From Anaerococcus porci (GTDB taxonomy: Bacteria; Bacillota; Clostridia; Tissierellales; Peptoniphilaceae), in the NCBI RefSeq assembly GCF_009696575.1, contig NZ_VULQ01000003.1, positions 173,002-237,001 on the forward strand: a stretch of 64,000 bases of DNA, read 5' to 3'. Shown here piece after piece: positions 35,861 through 46,093 of this stretch (its first letter is position 1; each line of letters opens with the position of its first letter). The translations under genes were made by a program, and so were the position numbers. The notes beneath the pieces were generated by a model, which had not been told where the DNA came from, did not search any database, and worked only from the letters and a program-made list of their open reading frames with translations.

Positions 35861-36973
35861 ATGAAAATTGAAGTAAGACAAAAAGAATTATCAAATAAAA
35901 TCTCCATAGCCTTAAAGGCTGTATCAAGAAAGACCAATATACAGATACATGAATTAATATACTTTGAAGCTAAAGATGATACTCTTATCCTAAGTTCATC
36001 TGATGGAGAAATATCTATAAGAACAAAACTTAAAGTTAATGTCATAGAAGAAGGAGAAATGGCTATAAATGCCACTATAATCTCTAATATTATTAGAAAA
36101 CTTCCAGATTCTACTGTAAGGATTACCCTTGAAGATTCAAAAATTAATATTAGGTGTAATGGATCAAATTTCAATATTCTTGCCTTTGACTACTACGATA
36201 AAAAGGAATTAAAAGTACCTAGTGTAGACTATTTAGAAATTGAAAATGATAAGCTAAAAAGATCTATATCTCAAACTGAGTTTGCTACAAGTATTGATGA
36301 AACCAAGCTAGCCCTTACTGGTATACTATTTGAACTAAAGCAAGGATATTTAAACTTTGTAGCCCTTGATGGATATAGGGTAGCCCTTAAGAAAATCAAG
36401 CTTGACTACCCTGGTTCAATGGATAATTCAAGACTAATTATTCCAAGAAAGTCAATATCTGAATGGACAAGAATTATTGATGATGAAACAAAGACTCAAA
36501 TCTATAAGGATGATAAGGATATAATTTTTGAATCAGGGGACACTACAATGTATTGCAAAGTAATAGATAAAAACTATATAGACTATACAAATATAATTGC
36601 AGATATATCTACAACTACAGTTATAGTCAATAGGATTGAACTTATTAACGCCCTTGAAAGAGCCCAATTATTAAATAACACCCAAAGAGCAAACTTAATT
36701 AAGATAAGTCTTGAAGAAGATGTATGTAAGATAGAATCAAACTCTGAAATAGGAGACTTAAAAGAAGTCGTTCATATAGAAAAAGAAGGAGATGATGTAA
36801 AGATTGCTTTTAATGCAAGATACCTTCTAGAAGGAGTTAAGGCTTGTGATACAGATACTATAAGGATGAACTTAAAATCATCACTAAATCCATGTATCAT
36901 ATATCCTAATGATTCAAAAAATGAAGGTGAAGAATTCACATATCTAGCTCTACCAGTAAGGCTTGCAGAATAG
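35861..36973 (+). CDS. dnaN: DNA polymerase III beta subunit (sliding clamp)
   Basis: A 370-residue clamp made of three similar domains. Recognisable segments are INATIISNIIRKLPD, FATSIDETKLALTGILFEL and the C-terminal YLALPVRLAE, part of the partner-binding pocket. It tethers polymerase III to DNA. It is the first gene of the dnaN-yaaA-recF-gyrB-gyrA run; an AGGAG site precedes the ATG. Confidence 0.97.
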   Translation: MKIEVRQKELSNKISIALKAVSRKTNIQIHELIYFEAKDDTLILSSSDGEISIRTKLKVNVIEEGEMAINATIISNIIRKLPDSTVRITLEDSKINIRCNGSNFNILAFDYYDKKELKVPSVDYLEIENDKLKRSISQTEFATSIDETKLALTGILFELKQGYLNFVALDGYRVALKKIKLDYPGSMDNSRLIIPRKSISEWTRIIDDETKTQIYKDDKDIIFESGDTTMYCKVIDKNYIDYTNIIADISTTTVIVNRIELINALERAQLLNNTQRANLIKISLEEDVCKIESNSEIGDLKEVVHIEKEGDDVKIAFNARYLLEGVKACDTDTIRMNLKSSLNPCIIYPNDSKNEGEEFTYLALPVRLAE

Positions 36974-36981
36974 GGGAAATT

Positions 36982-37191
36982 ATGATTGATATAGAATTTC
37001 AAACAAATCTTATCACAGCCAAGGATCTTTTAAAGGCATTAGATATAGCCTCATCAGGTGGTATGGCTAAACATATGATAAAAGAAATAGGTATAGTAGT
37101 AAATAAAGAAGTTTTTTATGAAGCTGGTAAAAAACTTAGAAAAGGTGATGAAATAATCTTTAATGATGAATTTCATATAAGTTTAATCTGA
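36982..37191 (+). CDS. yaaA: S4-domain RNA-binding protein YaaA
   Basis: A 69-residue protein consisting of an S4 RNA-binding fold (FQTNLITAKDLLKALDIASSGGMAKHMIKE, then VNKEV...RKGDEI). Small S4 proteins occupy this place between dnaN and recF in many Firmicutes, where they may act on ribosomal or small RNA. It begins 8 bases after dnaN, and its stop overlaps the recF start. Confidence 0.9.
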   Translation: MIDIEFQTNLITAKDLLKALDIASSGGMAKHMIKEIGIVVNKEVFYEAGKKLRKGDEIIFNDEFHISLI

Positions 37192-38267
37192 TGTGGATTA
37201 AGAGTTTAGAACTAAATAAGTTTAGAAACTATCTTTATCAAAAAATAGAATTTAATGAAAATATAAATATCTTTTTGGGAGATAATGCCCAGGGAAAGAC
37301 CAACCTTTTAGAATCAATTTTTTACTTAGCTAATGCCAAGTCTTTTAAGGCAAATAGGGATAGGGAACTTATAATGTTTTCTGAAAAAGAGATGGTTCTT
37401 GATGGAGTAATAAGAAAGGGAAAATCCTTTAAAAATGTCTATATTAAGGCAAATGAGTCAAGTAAGGATATTTTTGTAAATGATATAAAATATGATAAAA
37501 CATCTGATTTAAAGTCACTTTTTAAGATTGTTTTATTTACTCCAGAAGATTTGACTATAATAAAAGATGGACCAAATTTTAGAAGAAAGTTAATTGATGA
37601 TATAATAATAAGCGTGGACTTTTCCTATAAGGGCATAAAAAGAGACTTTGATAAAGTTCTTTTAAATAGGAATAAAATCCTTAAAAACCAAAAATCTAAG
37701 TTTTTTAAAAATCAATTATTAGCCTATGACGAGCAGATTATTAGGCTAAATTACAAAATATACCAATATAGGAAAAAATATATAGCCCTTATAGACAAGT
37801 ATGCAAATAAAAAACATGAGCTTTTAACATATGGTAGGGAAGATTTACATATTGTATATAAGCCTGACATTAAAGCAGATTCTCTTGATGAGTACAAGTC
37901 AAAGTTTAAGCAAAGGCTAATTGATGATTTAAAATACTTTAGAACTTCATCTGGAAGCCAAAGAGATGAAATTGATATAATAATTAATGGTAAGGATACA
38001 AAAAAATATGGCTCACAAGGCCAGCAACGTTCAGCAATCTTAAATATAAAGCTTGCAAATGTAAGTTTAATAGAAAATACTAGCCAGGATAAGGCAATTA
38101 TCTTATTTGATGATGTTTTTTCAGAACTAGATGAAAAAAGGTCTAGTTTTTTGTTGGAAAATTTAGGAAGATTTCAAACAATAATCACAGCAACTAATAC
38201 CAAGAGTCTTGATATAGTTGATAGGTCAAAGATAAGAAAAATAAAAGATGGCCATATCCTTAAATAG
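37191..38267 (+). CDS. recF: DNA replication and repair protein RecF
   Basis: A 358-residue SMC-like ATPase for gap repair and RecA loading. The N-terminus has LELNKFRNY and Walker [14 protein letters not shown]; the C-terminus has the signature GSQGQQRS and Walker [13 protein letters not shown]. Length and order are standard. Start overlaps yaaA. Confidence 0.96.
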   Translation: MWIKSLELNKFRNYLYQKIEFNENINIFLGDNAQGKTNLLESIFYLANAKSFKANRDRELIMFSEKEMVLDGVIRKGKSFKNVYIKANESSKDIFVNDIKYDKTSDLKSLFKIVLFTPEDLTIIKDGPNFRRKLIDDIIISVDFSYKGIKRDFDKVLLNRNKILKNQKSKFFKNQLLAYDEQIIRLNYKIYQYRKKYIALIDKYANKKHELLTYGREDLHIVYKPDIKADSLDEYKSKFKQRLIDDLKYFRTSSGSQRDEIDIIINGKDTKKYGSQGQQRSAILNIKLANVSLIENTSQDKAIILFDDVFSELDEKRSSFLLENLGRFQTIITATNTKSLDIVDRSKIRKIKDGHILK

Positions 38268-38278
38268 AAAGGAAATTT

Positions 38279-40183
38279 ATGGAAAATTCACAATATAATG
38301 CGTCCAATATTAGGGTCTTGAAGGGGCTTGAGCCTGTAAGACTTAGACCTGGAATGTATATAGGATCAACTAGCGAGAGAGGACTGCACCATTTAGTATA
38401 TGAGGTTGTAGATAACTCAGTAGACGAGGCTTTGGCAGGTCGCTGTGACTATATAAAAATAACCATAGATAAGGACAATATAGTAACAGTAGAAGATGAT
38501 GGTTCTGGTATACCAATAGAAAAACACCCTGAAACAGGTAAATCAACACTTGAAACAGTACTTACAGTTCTTCATGCTGGGGGTAAGTTTGATGATAAGG
38601 CCTATAAGGTATCAGGAGGTCTTCATGGTGTAGGTGTTTCCGTAGTAAATGCCCTAAGTGAATATCTAATAGCTGAGGTAAAAAGAGAAGGTCATATCTT
38701 TAGGATGACATTTGAAAGAGGAAAGGCAACAAGTGATCTTGAGATAATTGGAGATACAAAAGAAACTGGAACAAAGATTAGTTTTAAAGCAGATGGAGAA
38801 ATTTTTGATACAACAGTCTATGACAATAAAACCCTAGCAGATAGATTTAGGGAAATGGCCTTTTTAAACAAGTCAGTAAGGCTTATTTTTGAAGATAGGA
38901 GAGAAGATAAGACTGTAGAGTTTAAATATGATGGTGGAATCAAGGAATTTGTAGAATACCTTAATAGGAATAAAACACCAATTTTTGAAGAAATTCCATA
39001 TTTTGAAGGTATGCAAGAATCAACAGAAGTTGAGATAGCCTTCCAATATACAGATGGATATAGTGAAAATATCCTATCTTTTGCAAACAATATCTACACA
39101 GTAGAAGGTGGAACCCACCTTTCAGGCTTCAGGTCAGCTCTTACAAGAAGTATAAACGACTATGCAAGAAAATATAAATTACTTAAAGAAAACGAAGATA
39201 ACCTCCAAGGTGAAGATGCAAGAGAGGGAATTACAGCTATAATATCTGTAAAAATAACTGAACCTCAATTTGAAGGCCAAACTAAGGGAAAACTTGGAAA
39301 TGGTGAGGTAAGAGGAGCAGTAGACGCTTTCTTTTCAGAACATATGGGAAATTTTCTTGAAGAAAATCCTAAAATTGCAAAACAAATTATTCAAAAGGCT
39401 CTTGCATCAAGAAGGGCAAGAGAGGCTGCGAGAAAGGCGAGAGATTTAACACGTAAAAGAAGTATCCTAGATTCAACAACTCTTCCAGGAAAGCTTGCTG
39501 ATTGCCAATCTACAGATTTAGGTGAAAATGAAATTTTTATAGTAGAAGGTAACTCTGCGGGAGGTTCTGCTAAGGGGGGACGTGATAATAGGATTCAAGC
39601 TATCCTTCCTTTAAGAGGAAAAATAATGAATGTAGAGAAGGCAAATCTTGATAGAATATTAAATTATGAAGAAATAAAATCAATGATTACAGCCTTTGGA
39701 ACAGGAATAGGAAAAGAATTTGACCTATCAAAACTTCGTTATGGAAAGATAATAATAATGACGGATGCCGATGTAGACGGTGCTCACATAAGAACACTTC
39801 TACTTACATTTTTCTATAGGTATATGAAGCCTTTAATAGATGAAGGTCATGTATTTATAGCCCAACCACCACTTTATAAGGTGTCAAGTGGTAAAAATGA
39901 AAGATATTGCTATACAGATAAGGAATTAGAAGAGATAGTAAAATCTTGGAATACAGACAATTACAAGATTCAAAGATATAAGGGTCTTGGTGAGATGAAT
40001 GCTGACCAATTGTGGGAGACAACCATGGATCCAGAGCATAGGGTCTTACTGCAAGTATATGAGAAAGAAGACTCACAAATGTCAACAGATGCAACATTTT
40101 CAATGTTAATGGGTGAAAAAGTAGAACCAAGACGTGAATTTATTGAAGAAAATGCCCAATATGTTGAAAATTTAGATGTATAG
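38279..40183 (+). CDS. gyrB: DNA gyrase subunit B
   Basis: A 634-residue ATPase subunit of gyrase. The GHKL ATP site shows [21 protein letters not shown] and [15 protein letters not shown]. The TOPRIM part has [26 protein letters not shown] and the metal-binding [14 protein letters not shown]. The end has the usual [10 protein letters not shown] region. Upstream AGAAAGGAAATTT serves as ribosome site. Confidence 0.98.
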   Translation: MENSQYNASNIRVLKGLEPVRLRPGMYIGSTSERGLHHLVYEVVDNSVDEALAGRCDYIKITIDKDNIVTVEDDGSGIPIEKHPETGKSTLETVLTVLHAGGKFDDKAYKVSGGLHGVGVSVVNALSEYLIAEVKREGHIFRMTFERGKATSDLEIIGDTKETGTKISFKADGEIFDTTVYDNKTLADRFREMAFLNKSVRLIFEDRREDKTVEFKYDGGIKEFVEYLNRNKTPIFEEIPYFEGMQESTEVEIAFQYTDGYSENILSFANNIYTVEGGTHLSGFRSALTRSINDYARKYKLLKENEDNLQGEDAREGITAIISVKITEPQFEGQTKGKLGNGEVRGAVDAFFSEHMGNFLEENPKIAKQIIQKALASRRAREAARKARDLTRKRSILDSTTLPGKLADCQSTDLGENEIFIVEGNSAGGSAKGGRDNRIQAILPLRGKIMNVEKANLDRILNYEEIKSMITAFGTGIGKEFDLSKLRYGKIIIMTDADVDGAHIRTLLLTFFYRYMKPLIDEGHVFIAQPPLYKVSSGKNERYCYTDKELEEIVKSWNTDNYKIQRYKGLGEMNADQLWETTMDPEHRVLLQVYEKEDSQMSTDATFSMLMGEKVEPRREFIEENAQYVENLDV

Positions 40184-40191
40184 GAGGATTC

Positions 40192-42633
40192 ATGACAGAA
40201 GATAGATTTCAAAATATAATCGAGGTAGATCTTGAAAATCAAATGAAAAATTCTTACTTGGAATATTCCATGTCAGTTATAGTTTCAAGAGCCTTACCTG
40301 ATGTTAGAGATGGGCTTAAGCCTGTTCATAGAAGAATATTATACGGAATGGAAGGACTTGGACTTGATCCAAGTAAACCAACTCGTAAGTCAGCAAGAGT
40401 TGTAGGTGAGGTAATGGGTAAGTACCACCCTCATGGAGATAGTGCAATCTATGATGCTCTAGTAAGGCTTGCCCAAGATTTTTCAACAAGGTATCCTCTA
40501 GCAAGTGGTCAAGGTAACTTTGGTTCAGTAGATGGTGATGATGCAGCAGCTATGCGTTATACTGAAGTAAAGATGAGTAAGATTGCAAAGGAAATGCTAA
40601 GAGATATCAATAAGGATACAGTTGACTTTATGCCAAACTTTGATGAAGAGGAAAAGGAGCCAACAGTCCTTCCATCAAGATTTCCAAACCTTATAGTTAA
40701 TGGATCAAATGGTATAGCAGTAGGTATGGCAACTAATATGGCTCCACATAACCTTGGAGACTCAATTGATGCTTGTATAGCTTATATGAAAGATCCTGAA
40801 ATATCAATAAAAAAACTTGCAAATATTATCAAGGGACCTGACTTTCCTACAGGAGCTCAAATATTGGGAAAGACAGGAATAAAAAAAGCATATAATACAG
40901 GAAGAGGAAAACTTAAACTTCGTGCTGTAGCAAACATTGAACATTTTAAGAAAAATAGGGAAAGAATTATAGTTACAGAAATACCTTATCAAGTAAATAA
41001 GGCAAAATTAATAAAAAAAATAGCTGAATATGTAAAAGATAAAAAACTTGAAGGTATATCTGATATAAGAGATGAGTCAGATAGGAAGGGAATGCGTATA
41101 GTAATCGAGGTAAAAAGAGATGCTAACGCCAATATAGTCCTAAACAACCTCTATAAGCAAACCCAACTTGAGACAACTTTTGGCATTATAAACCTTGCCT
41201 TAGTTGATGGAGTTCCTAAAATACTTAACTTAAAAGAGCTTATAAAATACTATATAGCTCACCAAAAAGATGTTGTAAGAAGAAGAACAATTTTTGATCT
41301 AGATAAGGCACAAAAGAGAAAACATATAGTAGAAGGTTTAATAATAGCAATCGATAATATCGATGAAATTATAAAAATAATTAGATCATCCTATGACAAT
41401 GATGAGATTAAGAAAATCTTTAATGAAAAATTTGGTCTAACAGAGCTTCAAAGTCAAGCTATTCTTGATATGCAACTTAAAAGGCTATCAGGACTTGAAA
41501 TTGAAAAACTCCAAGCTGAAGATAAGGAACTTGAAGAAAAAATCACCTACCTTACAGCAATATTAAGTGATGAGGGAAAACTTGTTGGTGTAATAATCGA
41601 TGAAATGAGTGAAATTAAAGAAAAATTTTCAGATGAGAGAAGGACAAAAATTGTTCCGGATGTGGGAGAATTTGATGTAGAAGAGCTTATAGAAAGAGAA
41701 GATGTCCTTATCTCTTTAACTCATGATGGTTATATAAAAAGACTTCCTATAAATACCTATAGAGTACAAAATAGGGGTGGAAAGGGAATTTCTGCTGGAA
41801 ACACCAAGGAAAATGACTTTATTCAAAAAATTATGACTACAAATACTCATGAGTCCCTACTTTGCTTTACAAACCTTGGTAGGGTATACTCACTTAAAGC
41901 CTATGAAATACCTGAAGGAAGTAGGCAATCTAGGGGTCAAGCTATAATAAATCTAATAAGTCTTGAAACAAATGAAAAAATTACAGATATAATGGAACTA
42001 TCCCACCTAGATGAAGTTAGCCAATTAGTCTTTCAAACAGCTAATGGAAAAATCAAAAAAACTGATGCAGAACTTTTCCAAAATATTCAAAGAAATGGAA
42101 TTATAGCCATATCTCTTGAAGATGGTGATAGACTTGTATCAGTTAGTCAAATAGATAGTGAGTGTGATATAATTGTATCAACTCAAAAGGGAATGGCCAT
42201 CAAATTTAGCTCATCTGAAATTAGGTCAATGGGAAGAGCTGCCCGTGGAGTAAGGGCAATAAATCTTTCTGAGGATGATCAGGTAGTATCCATGAATACC
42301 CTAAATGATGAGGTATATCTTGTAGTAGTAACTGAAAATGGTTTTGGTAAAAAGACCTCATTTAATAACTTTAAAAATCAAAATAGGGGTGGAAAGGGAG
42401 TGAAATGCCATAAGGTAAATGAAAAAACAGGAAATCTTGTAGCAACACTTCCAGCAAACTTAGATGATGATATAATGATGGTGTCCCTAAAGGGTGACAT
42501 TATAAGAATTTCAGCAAGAGATATATCAACTAGTGGTAGAAATACTCTTGGAGTAAAGCTTAAAAACCTAGAAAATACAGATGATTGTATTGTTTCTGTT
42601 ACCAAATATTATGAGGAAACTAGTGAGGATTAA
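40192..42633 (+). CDS. gyrA: DNA gyrase subunit A
   Basis: An 813-residue breakage-reunion subunit. The catalytic tyrosine is Tyr123 in [11 protein letters not shown]. In the quinolone-determining region [10 protein letters not shown] the key positions are Ser84 and Asp88, equal to wild-type E. coli Ser83/Asp87, so no classical resistance change. The C-terminal DNA-wrapping domain carries the GyrA-box-like QNRGGKG motif (twice, about 525 and 731). Confidence 0.98.
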   Translation: MTEDRFQNIIEVDLENQMKNSYLEYSMSVIVSRALPDVRDGLKPVHRRILYGMEGLGLDPSKPTRKSARVVGEVMGKYHPHGDSAIYDALVRLAQDFSTRYPLASGQGNFGSVDGDDAAAMRYTEVKMSKIAKEMLRDINKDTVDFMPNFDEEEKEPTVLPSRFPNLIVNGSNGIAVGMATNMAPHNLGDSIDACIAYMKDPEISIKKLANIIKGPDFPTGAQILGKTGIKKAYNTGRGKLKLRAVANIEHFKKNRERIIVTEIPYQVNKAKLIKKIAEYVKDKKLEGISDIRDESDRKGMRIVIEVKRDANANIVLNNLYKQTQLETTFGIINLALVDGVPKILNLKELIKYYIAHQKDVVRRRTIFDLDKAQKRKHIVEGLIIAIDNIDEIIKIIRSSYDNDEIKKIFNEKFGLTELQSQAILDMQLKRLSGLEIEKLQAEDKELEEKITYLTAILSDEGKLVGVIIDEMSEIKEKFSDERRTKIVPDVGEFDVEELIEREDVLISLTHDGYIKRLPINTYRVQNRGGKGISAGNTKENDFIQKIMTTNTHESLLCFTNLGRVYSLKAYEIPEGSRQSRGQAIINLISLETNEKITDIMELSHLDEVSQLVFQTANGKIKKTDAELFQNIQRNGIIAISLEDGDRLVSVSQIDSECDIIVSTQKGMAIKFSSSEIRSMGRAARGVRAINLSEDDQVVSMNTLNDEVYLVVVTENGFGKKTSFNNFKNQNRGGKGVKCHKVNEKTGNLVATLPANLDDDIMMVSLKGDIIRISARDISTSGRNTLGVKLKNLENTDDCIVSVTKYYEETSED

Positions 42634-42635
42634 AA

Positions 42636-42944
42636 ATGTTTGATACAAGTATAGAAGAAAGAGATGACTTTTTACTGGTAAAACTTAAGGGTGATTTAGA
42701 TGTATACTCAAAAGAAGATTTTGTAGAATTTAATGACAAATCCTTAAAAAATACTGACAATAACTTAGTTATAGACTTAGAAAATCTGGACTATATAGAT
42801 TCTACTGGTCTTGGTATGTTTATAAATATATACAAAGACCAAGAAGAAAAAGAAAAATATGTAAAAATAATAAACCCTAAAGAAAATATAAAAAAATTAT
42901 TTAAAATAACAGACTTAACTAACTTATTTGATATGGAGGAATAA
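42636..42944 (+). CDS. rsbV: Anti-sigma factor antagonist (RsbV/SpoIIAA-like)
   Basis: A 102-residue STAS-domain protein. The phosphoacceptor Ser56 sits in YIDSTGLGMF, the conserved site that the partner kinase phosphorylates. When unphosphorylated such proteins bind the anti-sigma factor and free the sigma factor. It starts 2 bases after gyrA and directly precedes the rsbW-like and sigma genes. Confidence 0.88.
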   Translation: MFDTSIEERDDFLLVKLKGDLDVYSKEDFVEFNDKSLKNTDNNLVIDLENLDYIDSTGLGMFINIYKDQEEKEKYVKIINPKENIKKLFKITDLTNLFDMEE

Positions 42945-43276
42945 TGGAGACTATAAAATTACAGATTCCACCAAATACAATCTATCTCAAATCCATAAGA
43001 CTACTAGCAGCAAGCCTTGCAAGTGATATAGGTTTTGATATAGAAGAAGTTGAAGATATAAGAGTAGTTGTATCAGAAGCTTGTAATTACAAAATGAGTG
43101 ATGAGGATATAAAGATAGAATTTCATGTAGATGATGGCTTTATCCAAATAAGAGTAAGTGGAAAAGATAGGGAAATTGAAAAAGAAAATCTAAAAATACA
43201 AAAGCTTATACTTGAACAATTAGCTGATAAGGTAGAAGTTGTAGATGATAAAATAATACTTACAAAAGAGAAATAA
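42944..43276 (+). CDS. Anti-sigma factor, reduced RsbW/SpoIIAB-like ATPase domain
   Basis: A 110-residue protein that aligns by eye with the N-terminal half of RsbW/SpoIIAB serine kinases (SIRLLAASLASDIGFDIEEVEDIRVVVSEACN). The N-box is shortened: Glu45 and Asn48 are three residues apart instead of four. The DxGxG and GxGL ATP-lid motifs, normally in the second half, are not found, and length is ~40 residues below the family norm. Its place between rsbV and sigB makes it the anti-sigma factor; whether it still binds ATP or phosphorylates RsbV is doubtful. Confidence 0.75.
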   Translation: METIKLQIPPNTIYLKSIRLLAASLASDIGFDIEEVEDIRVVVSEACNYKMSDEDIKIEFHVDDGFIQIRVSGKDREIEKENLKIQKLILEQLADKVEVVDDKIILTKEK

Positions 43277-43278
43277 TT

Positions 43279-44049
43279 ATGGCAAAAACTAAGGCTTCTT
43301 TGGAAAGAAGGAAAGAAATCAAAGAAAAATTTGAACAATTTCATAAAACAGGGGACAAAAAGCTAAGAGCTGAGCTTATAGAAGAGCATATGTATATAGT
43401 AGATATACTCTCAAATAAGTATGTTGGAAAAGGGATTGAAAAAGATGACCTATACCAAGTGGCATCCCTGGGCCTTATTTATGCAATTGATAGATATGAT
43501 CCGTCAAAAGGATATGAATTCTCTTCATTTGCAACTCCAACTATAATGGGTGAGCTTAAAAGATATTTTAGAGATAAGGGTTGGGTTATAAGAGTGCCTA
43601 GAAGGATACAAAATCTTTATAAAAAGATAAATACAGCAAAAAAAATCCTTCCACAGGAGCTTCAAAGAACCCCAACAATAAAAGATATTGCCTCATATCT
43701 TGGAGAAGATGAGGAAACAATACTAGAAACAATTGAGGCAAGTAAGGTTTATTCCCCACAAAGCTTAGATATGAAATACCAAGTTCAAAAGGGAGAAAAT
43801 GCAGTTGACCTTTCAGATATGATAGGAAAAGATGATAAAAACTTTGACTCAGTTGAGCTAAAAGACTTAATAGAAAAATCAACCCAAAGACTAAACGATC
43901 TAGAAAAAGAAATACTAGAGTTAAGATATTATGAAGGACGCACCCAAGTTGATATAGCAGAAAAACTATCCATATCACAAATGACTGTATCAAGGATAGA
44001 GAAAAAGATCCTACAAAAATTCACAATTGAGATGAAAAAAATGCAATAA
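43279..44049 (+). CDS. SigB/SigF-family RNA polymerase sigma factor
   Basis: A 256-residue sigma factor with regions 2, 3 and 4. Region 2 reads DLYQVASLGLIYAIDRYDPSKGYEFSSFATPTIMGELKRYFRDKGW, the SigB/F/G signature (cited here as DLYQVASLGL and FSSFATPTIMGEL); region 3 follows (RVPRRIQNLYKKI), and region 4 has EGRTQVDIAEKLSISQMTVSRIE. Nothing nearby suggests sporulation, so a general stress role (SigB-like) is more likely. Ends at a strong terminator. Confidence 0.9.
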   Translation: MAKTKASLERRKEIKEKFEQFHKTGDKKLRAELIEEHMYIVDILSNKYVGKGIEKDDLYQVASLGLIYAIDRYDPSKGYEFSSFATPTIMGELKRYFRDKGWVIRVPRRIQNLYKKINTAKKILPQELQRTPTIKDIASYLGEDEETILETIEASKVYSPQSLDMKYQVQKGENAVDLSDMIGKDDKNFDSVELKDLIEKSTQRLNDLEKEILELRYYEGRTQVDIAEKLSISQMTVSRIEKKILQKFTIEMKKMQ

Positions 44050-44056
44050 ATTCGAA

Positions 44057-44091
44057 AAAAAGCTCTCAAATAATACAATTGAGAGCTTTTT
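44057..44091 (+). terminator. Terminator of the gyrA-rsbVW-sigma run
   Basis: A 13-bp perfect stem (44057-44069 with 44079-44091, AAAAAGCTCTCAA and complement), 9-base loop, T-rich tail; 7 bases past the sigma factor stop. Confidence 0.92.
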
Positions 44092-44618
44092 CTTTTAGTT
44101 TTCTTCAATTTTTCTCTTTTTTTCTTTGATTACTATTGAATCATAATCTTTTTTAAGTATTTTTTTCATTTTTTATTCATCCTTTTTTATCTTTAGTTGT
44201 AATATACTTACAATAATAGGATAAAATAAAAATCTGCTTTAGTAAATGAAAACGATAGAAAATAAAAAATATGAAACACAAGAAAATAAGAATCATTATC
44301 AATTCTATGAATAAGTTGAAAATTTGTCTTAAGCTGTATATATTCCTATTTTATAGCCTATATAGTTATTTGTATTATTATATGATTTTTTGTTAAATTT
44401 CTTATTAGATATAATTTATCTTCTATCTCTTAGTAATCTTTTTATTTTTTATATAGTTTTTTACTCCTATTTTCCTATATTACTCATATAATCAAATGAA
44501 ATCATTTAAAGACTAAATAATTTTATTTTAGTAATTATTTATAAGTGAGCATAATTTTTTACAAGTTAAAATTGTCTTTAAATATTGTATAAAAGTATTT
44601 ATATAAATTAGATGAAAT
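44092..44618. other. AT-rich non-coding stretch
   Basis: About 530 bases between the sigma factor terminator and the hairpin element at 44619. Homopolymer-rich; I see no gene, tRNA or convincing promoter. Confidence 0.5.
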
Positions 44619-44663
44619 AAAAGGTTGTTGCAAAATGATGAGTTAATTCTACAACAACCTTTT
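44619..44663. repeat. 45-bp hairpin related to the MITE ends
   Basis: A perfect 12-bp stem (44619-44630 AAAAGGTTGTTG, 44652-44663 complement) with a 21-base loop. Its left half (GGTTGTTGCAAAATGATGAG) closely resembles the terminal repeats of the two 149-bp elements, so it may be an internally deleted copy. In its present place it probably also serves as terminator of the minus-strand lipoprotein gene. Confidence 0.55.
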
Positions 44664-44737
44664 AGATTAAGAAAAATACTTTCAATAAAATTTCAAATTA
44701 TTTTATATAAGGAAATTTTATTATTTAGAAAGATATC

Positions 44738-45727
44738 CTATTTTCCAGGATACATTGTAGAATAGCCTGGATACATTTTTCCTATCTCTTCTATGATTAG
44801 ACCTATATCACCAAAGCCTGTTTCTTCTAATTTTTGTTGGGCCCTGTAGTTTGCAAGGTCAATATCAGCATCTGTTATGTCATTTATCTTATTTTTGTCA
44901 AAGCCATAATTTGCTACTAATTGTTTTCTAAATTCATCGTAGTCTGATTTGTTTTGGGCAAATTTCCCCATACCTTCTCCCTTAATTTTAGAGCTATTTT
45001 TGTTTGTATCTTTAGTATTATTATTATCATTTTGTGAAGTTTCTTTAGTTTTTGTACCTTCGTTTGTTGACTTATCTTCGTATTTCTCCTGAAGCTTTTG
45101 AGTAGCCATATCTATTTGCTCATCATAGCTTGAGAGCTTGTTACTTTCATAAATATCAAAGAAAAGTTTTTTAAGCTCTCCATTAGATATATTGGATGCA
45201 TCAAAACCTTGCTCTTTTATATATCTTCTAGCATTTGTATACATATCTGTTTTGTCATCAGTGGTATAAACCCAATTTTCTTCTACATCTATAATTGAAG
45301 AAAGTGGATACTCACTATTTTTACTTGGATGGTCTTTGGCAACTTCATTTAAGAAAAAGCTTAACTTATTCCAAAAACCTGTTTTTTTTCTGAGATTTTC
45401 TGCTTTTTCCCCATATTTTTTGATATCCTCATCTGTAAGAGAGTCTATAATATCTTGGTCAAAGCCTGCTTCTTTAGCCATGATATCCCTTAATTCACTT
45501 ACACTGAGGTCTTTTTTATTTGATTTAGTATTTTCTTTATCCTTATTAACATTGCTTCCATCATTAGAGGAATTTTTCTTTTCTCCTTCGAGATTATTTT
45601 TATTTTTCTTAGTTAAATCACTTACTTCTAAACTTTTATTATTAGATACTATCTTATTGCTGTTATTTGCATTACAAGCACTGAGCACTAAAGATAAAGA
45701 AAGGGCTACAATAATTTTCTTGTTCAT
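44738..45727 (-). CDS. Repeat-containing lipoprotein, unknown function
   Basis: A ~329-residue protein from the ATG at 45727 (an ATG four codons upstream lies within the GGAGGGAG ribosome site). Signal peptide with lipobox LSAC, lipidated Cys18. After a low-complexity Lys/Asn/Ser linker (20-73), a ~63-residue unit at about 78-141 (GFDQDIIDSLTDEDI ... TGFWNKLSFFLNEV ... YP) recurs at about 266-327 (GFDKNKINDITDADI ... TGFGDIGLIIEEIG ... YP). A weaker half-copy lies near 168-200. A second low-complexity linker separates them. No family recognised; probably cell-surface binding modules. Confidence 0.78.
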   Translation of the reverse strand: MNKKIIVALSLSLVLSACNANNSNKIVSNNKSLEVSDLTKKNKNNLEGEKKNSSNDGSNVNKDKENTKSNKKDLSVSELRDIMAKEAGFDQDIIDSLTDEDIKKYGEKAENLRKKTGFWNKLSFFLNEVAKDHPSKNSEYPLSSIIDVEENWVYTTDDKTDMYTNARRYIKEQGFDASNISNGELKKLFFDIYESNKLSSYDEQIDMATQKLQEKYEDKSTNEGTKTKETSQNDNNNTKDTNKNSSKIKGEGMGKFAQNKSDYDEFRKQLVANYGFDKNKINDITDADIDLANYRAQQKLEETGFGDIGLIIEEIGKMYPGYSTMYPGK

Positions 45728-46017
45728 CTCTCCCTCCATTAATTATTTTATTATATTTTTACCCAAATCATTTAAAAGATAATTTTTATTAATAAAATAA
45801 GATGGATTTCAATATTTAAATGAAGTAATTATCAATTTGATTTAAAAAAAATTTGTATATTATACAATCGATTTAATGTTTTATCTTAATAAAATCCCAA
45901 ACTATAGTAAAATCTATGTAAAGATAGTGTCAAAAACACGAATAATTATAAATAAGTCTAAAATGTGATTTTTATTTTCTATCTCTTCTAATTGGAATTA
46001 TAAGAATTAATAAAGAT

Positions 46018-46046
46018 TTGACAAGAACATAAATATAAACTATAAT
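46018..46046 (+). promoter_or_regulatory. Consensus promoter of oppA
   Basis: TTGACA (46018-46023) and TATAAT (46041-46046) are separated by exactly 17 bases: a perfect sigma-A promoter, ~48 bases before the oppA start. The rest of the gap upstream (45728-46017) appears empty. oppA is expected to be highly expressed. Confidence 0.88.
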
Positions 46047-46093
46047 GAATTCATATAAAATCAAAAAAAGAAAAAAGAAAAGAGGATAGAAGA

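Noticed and set aside
42636..44049. rsbV-rsbW-sigma set as a sporulation spoIIA operon
   Set aside because: The sigma factor could be read as SigF, but the position after gyrA, the reduced RsbW and the absence of any sporulation gene nearby favour a stress-type system.
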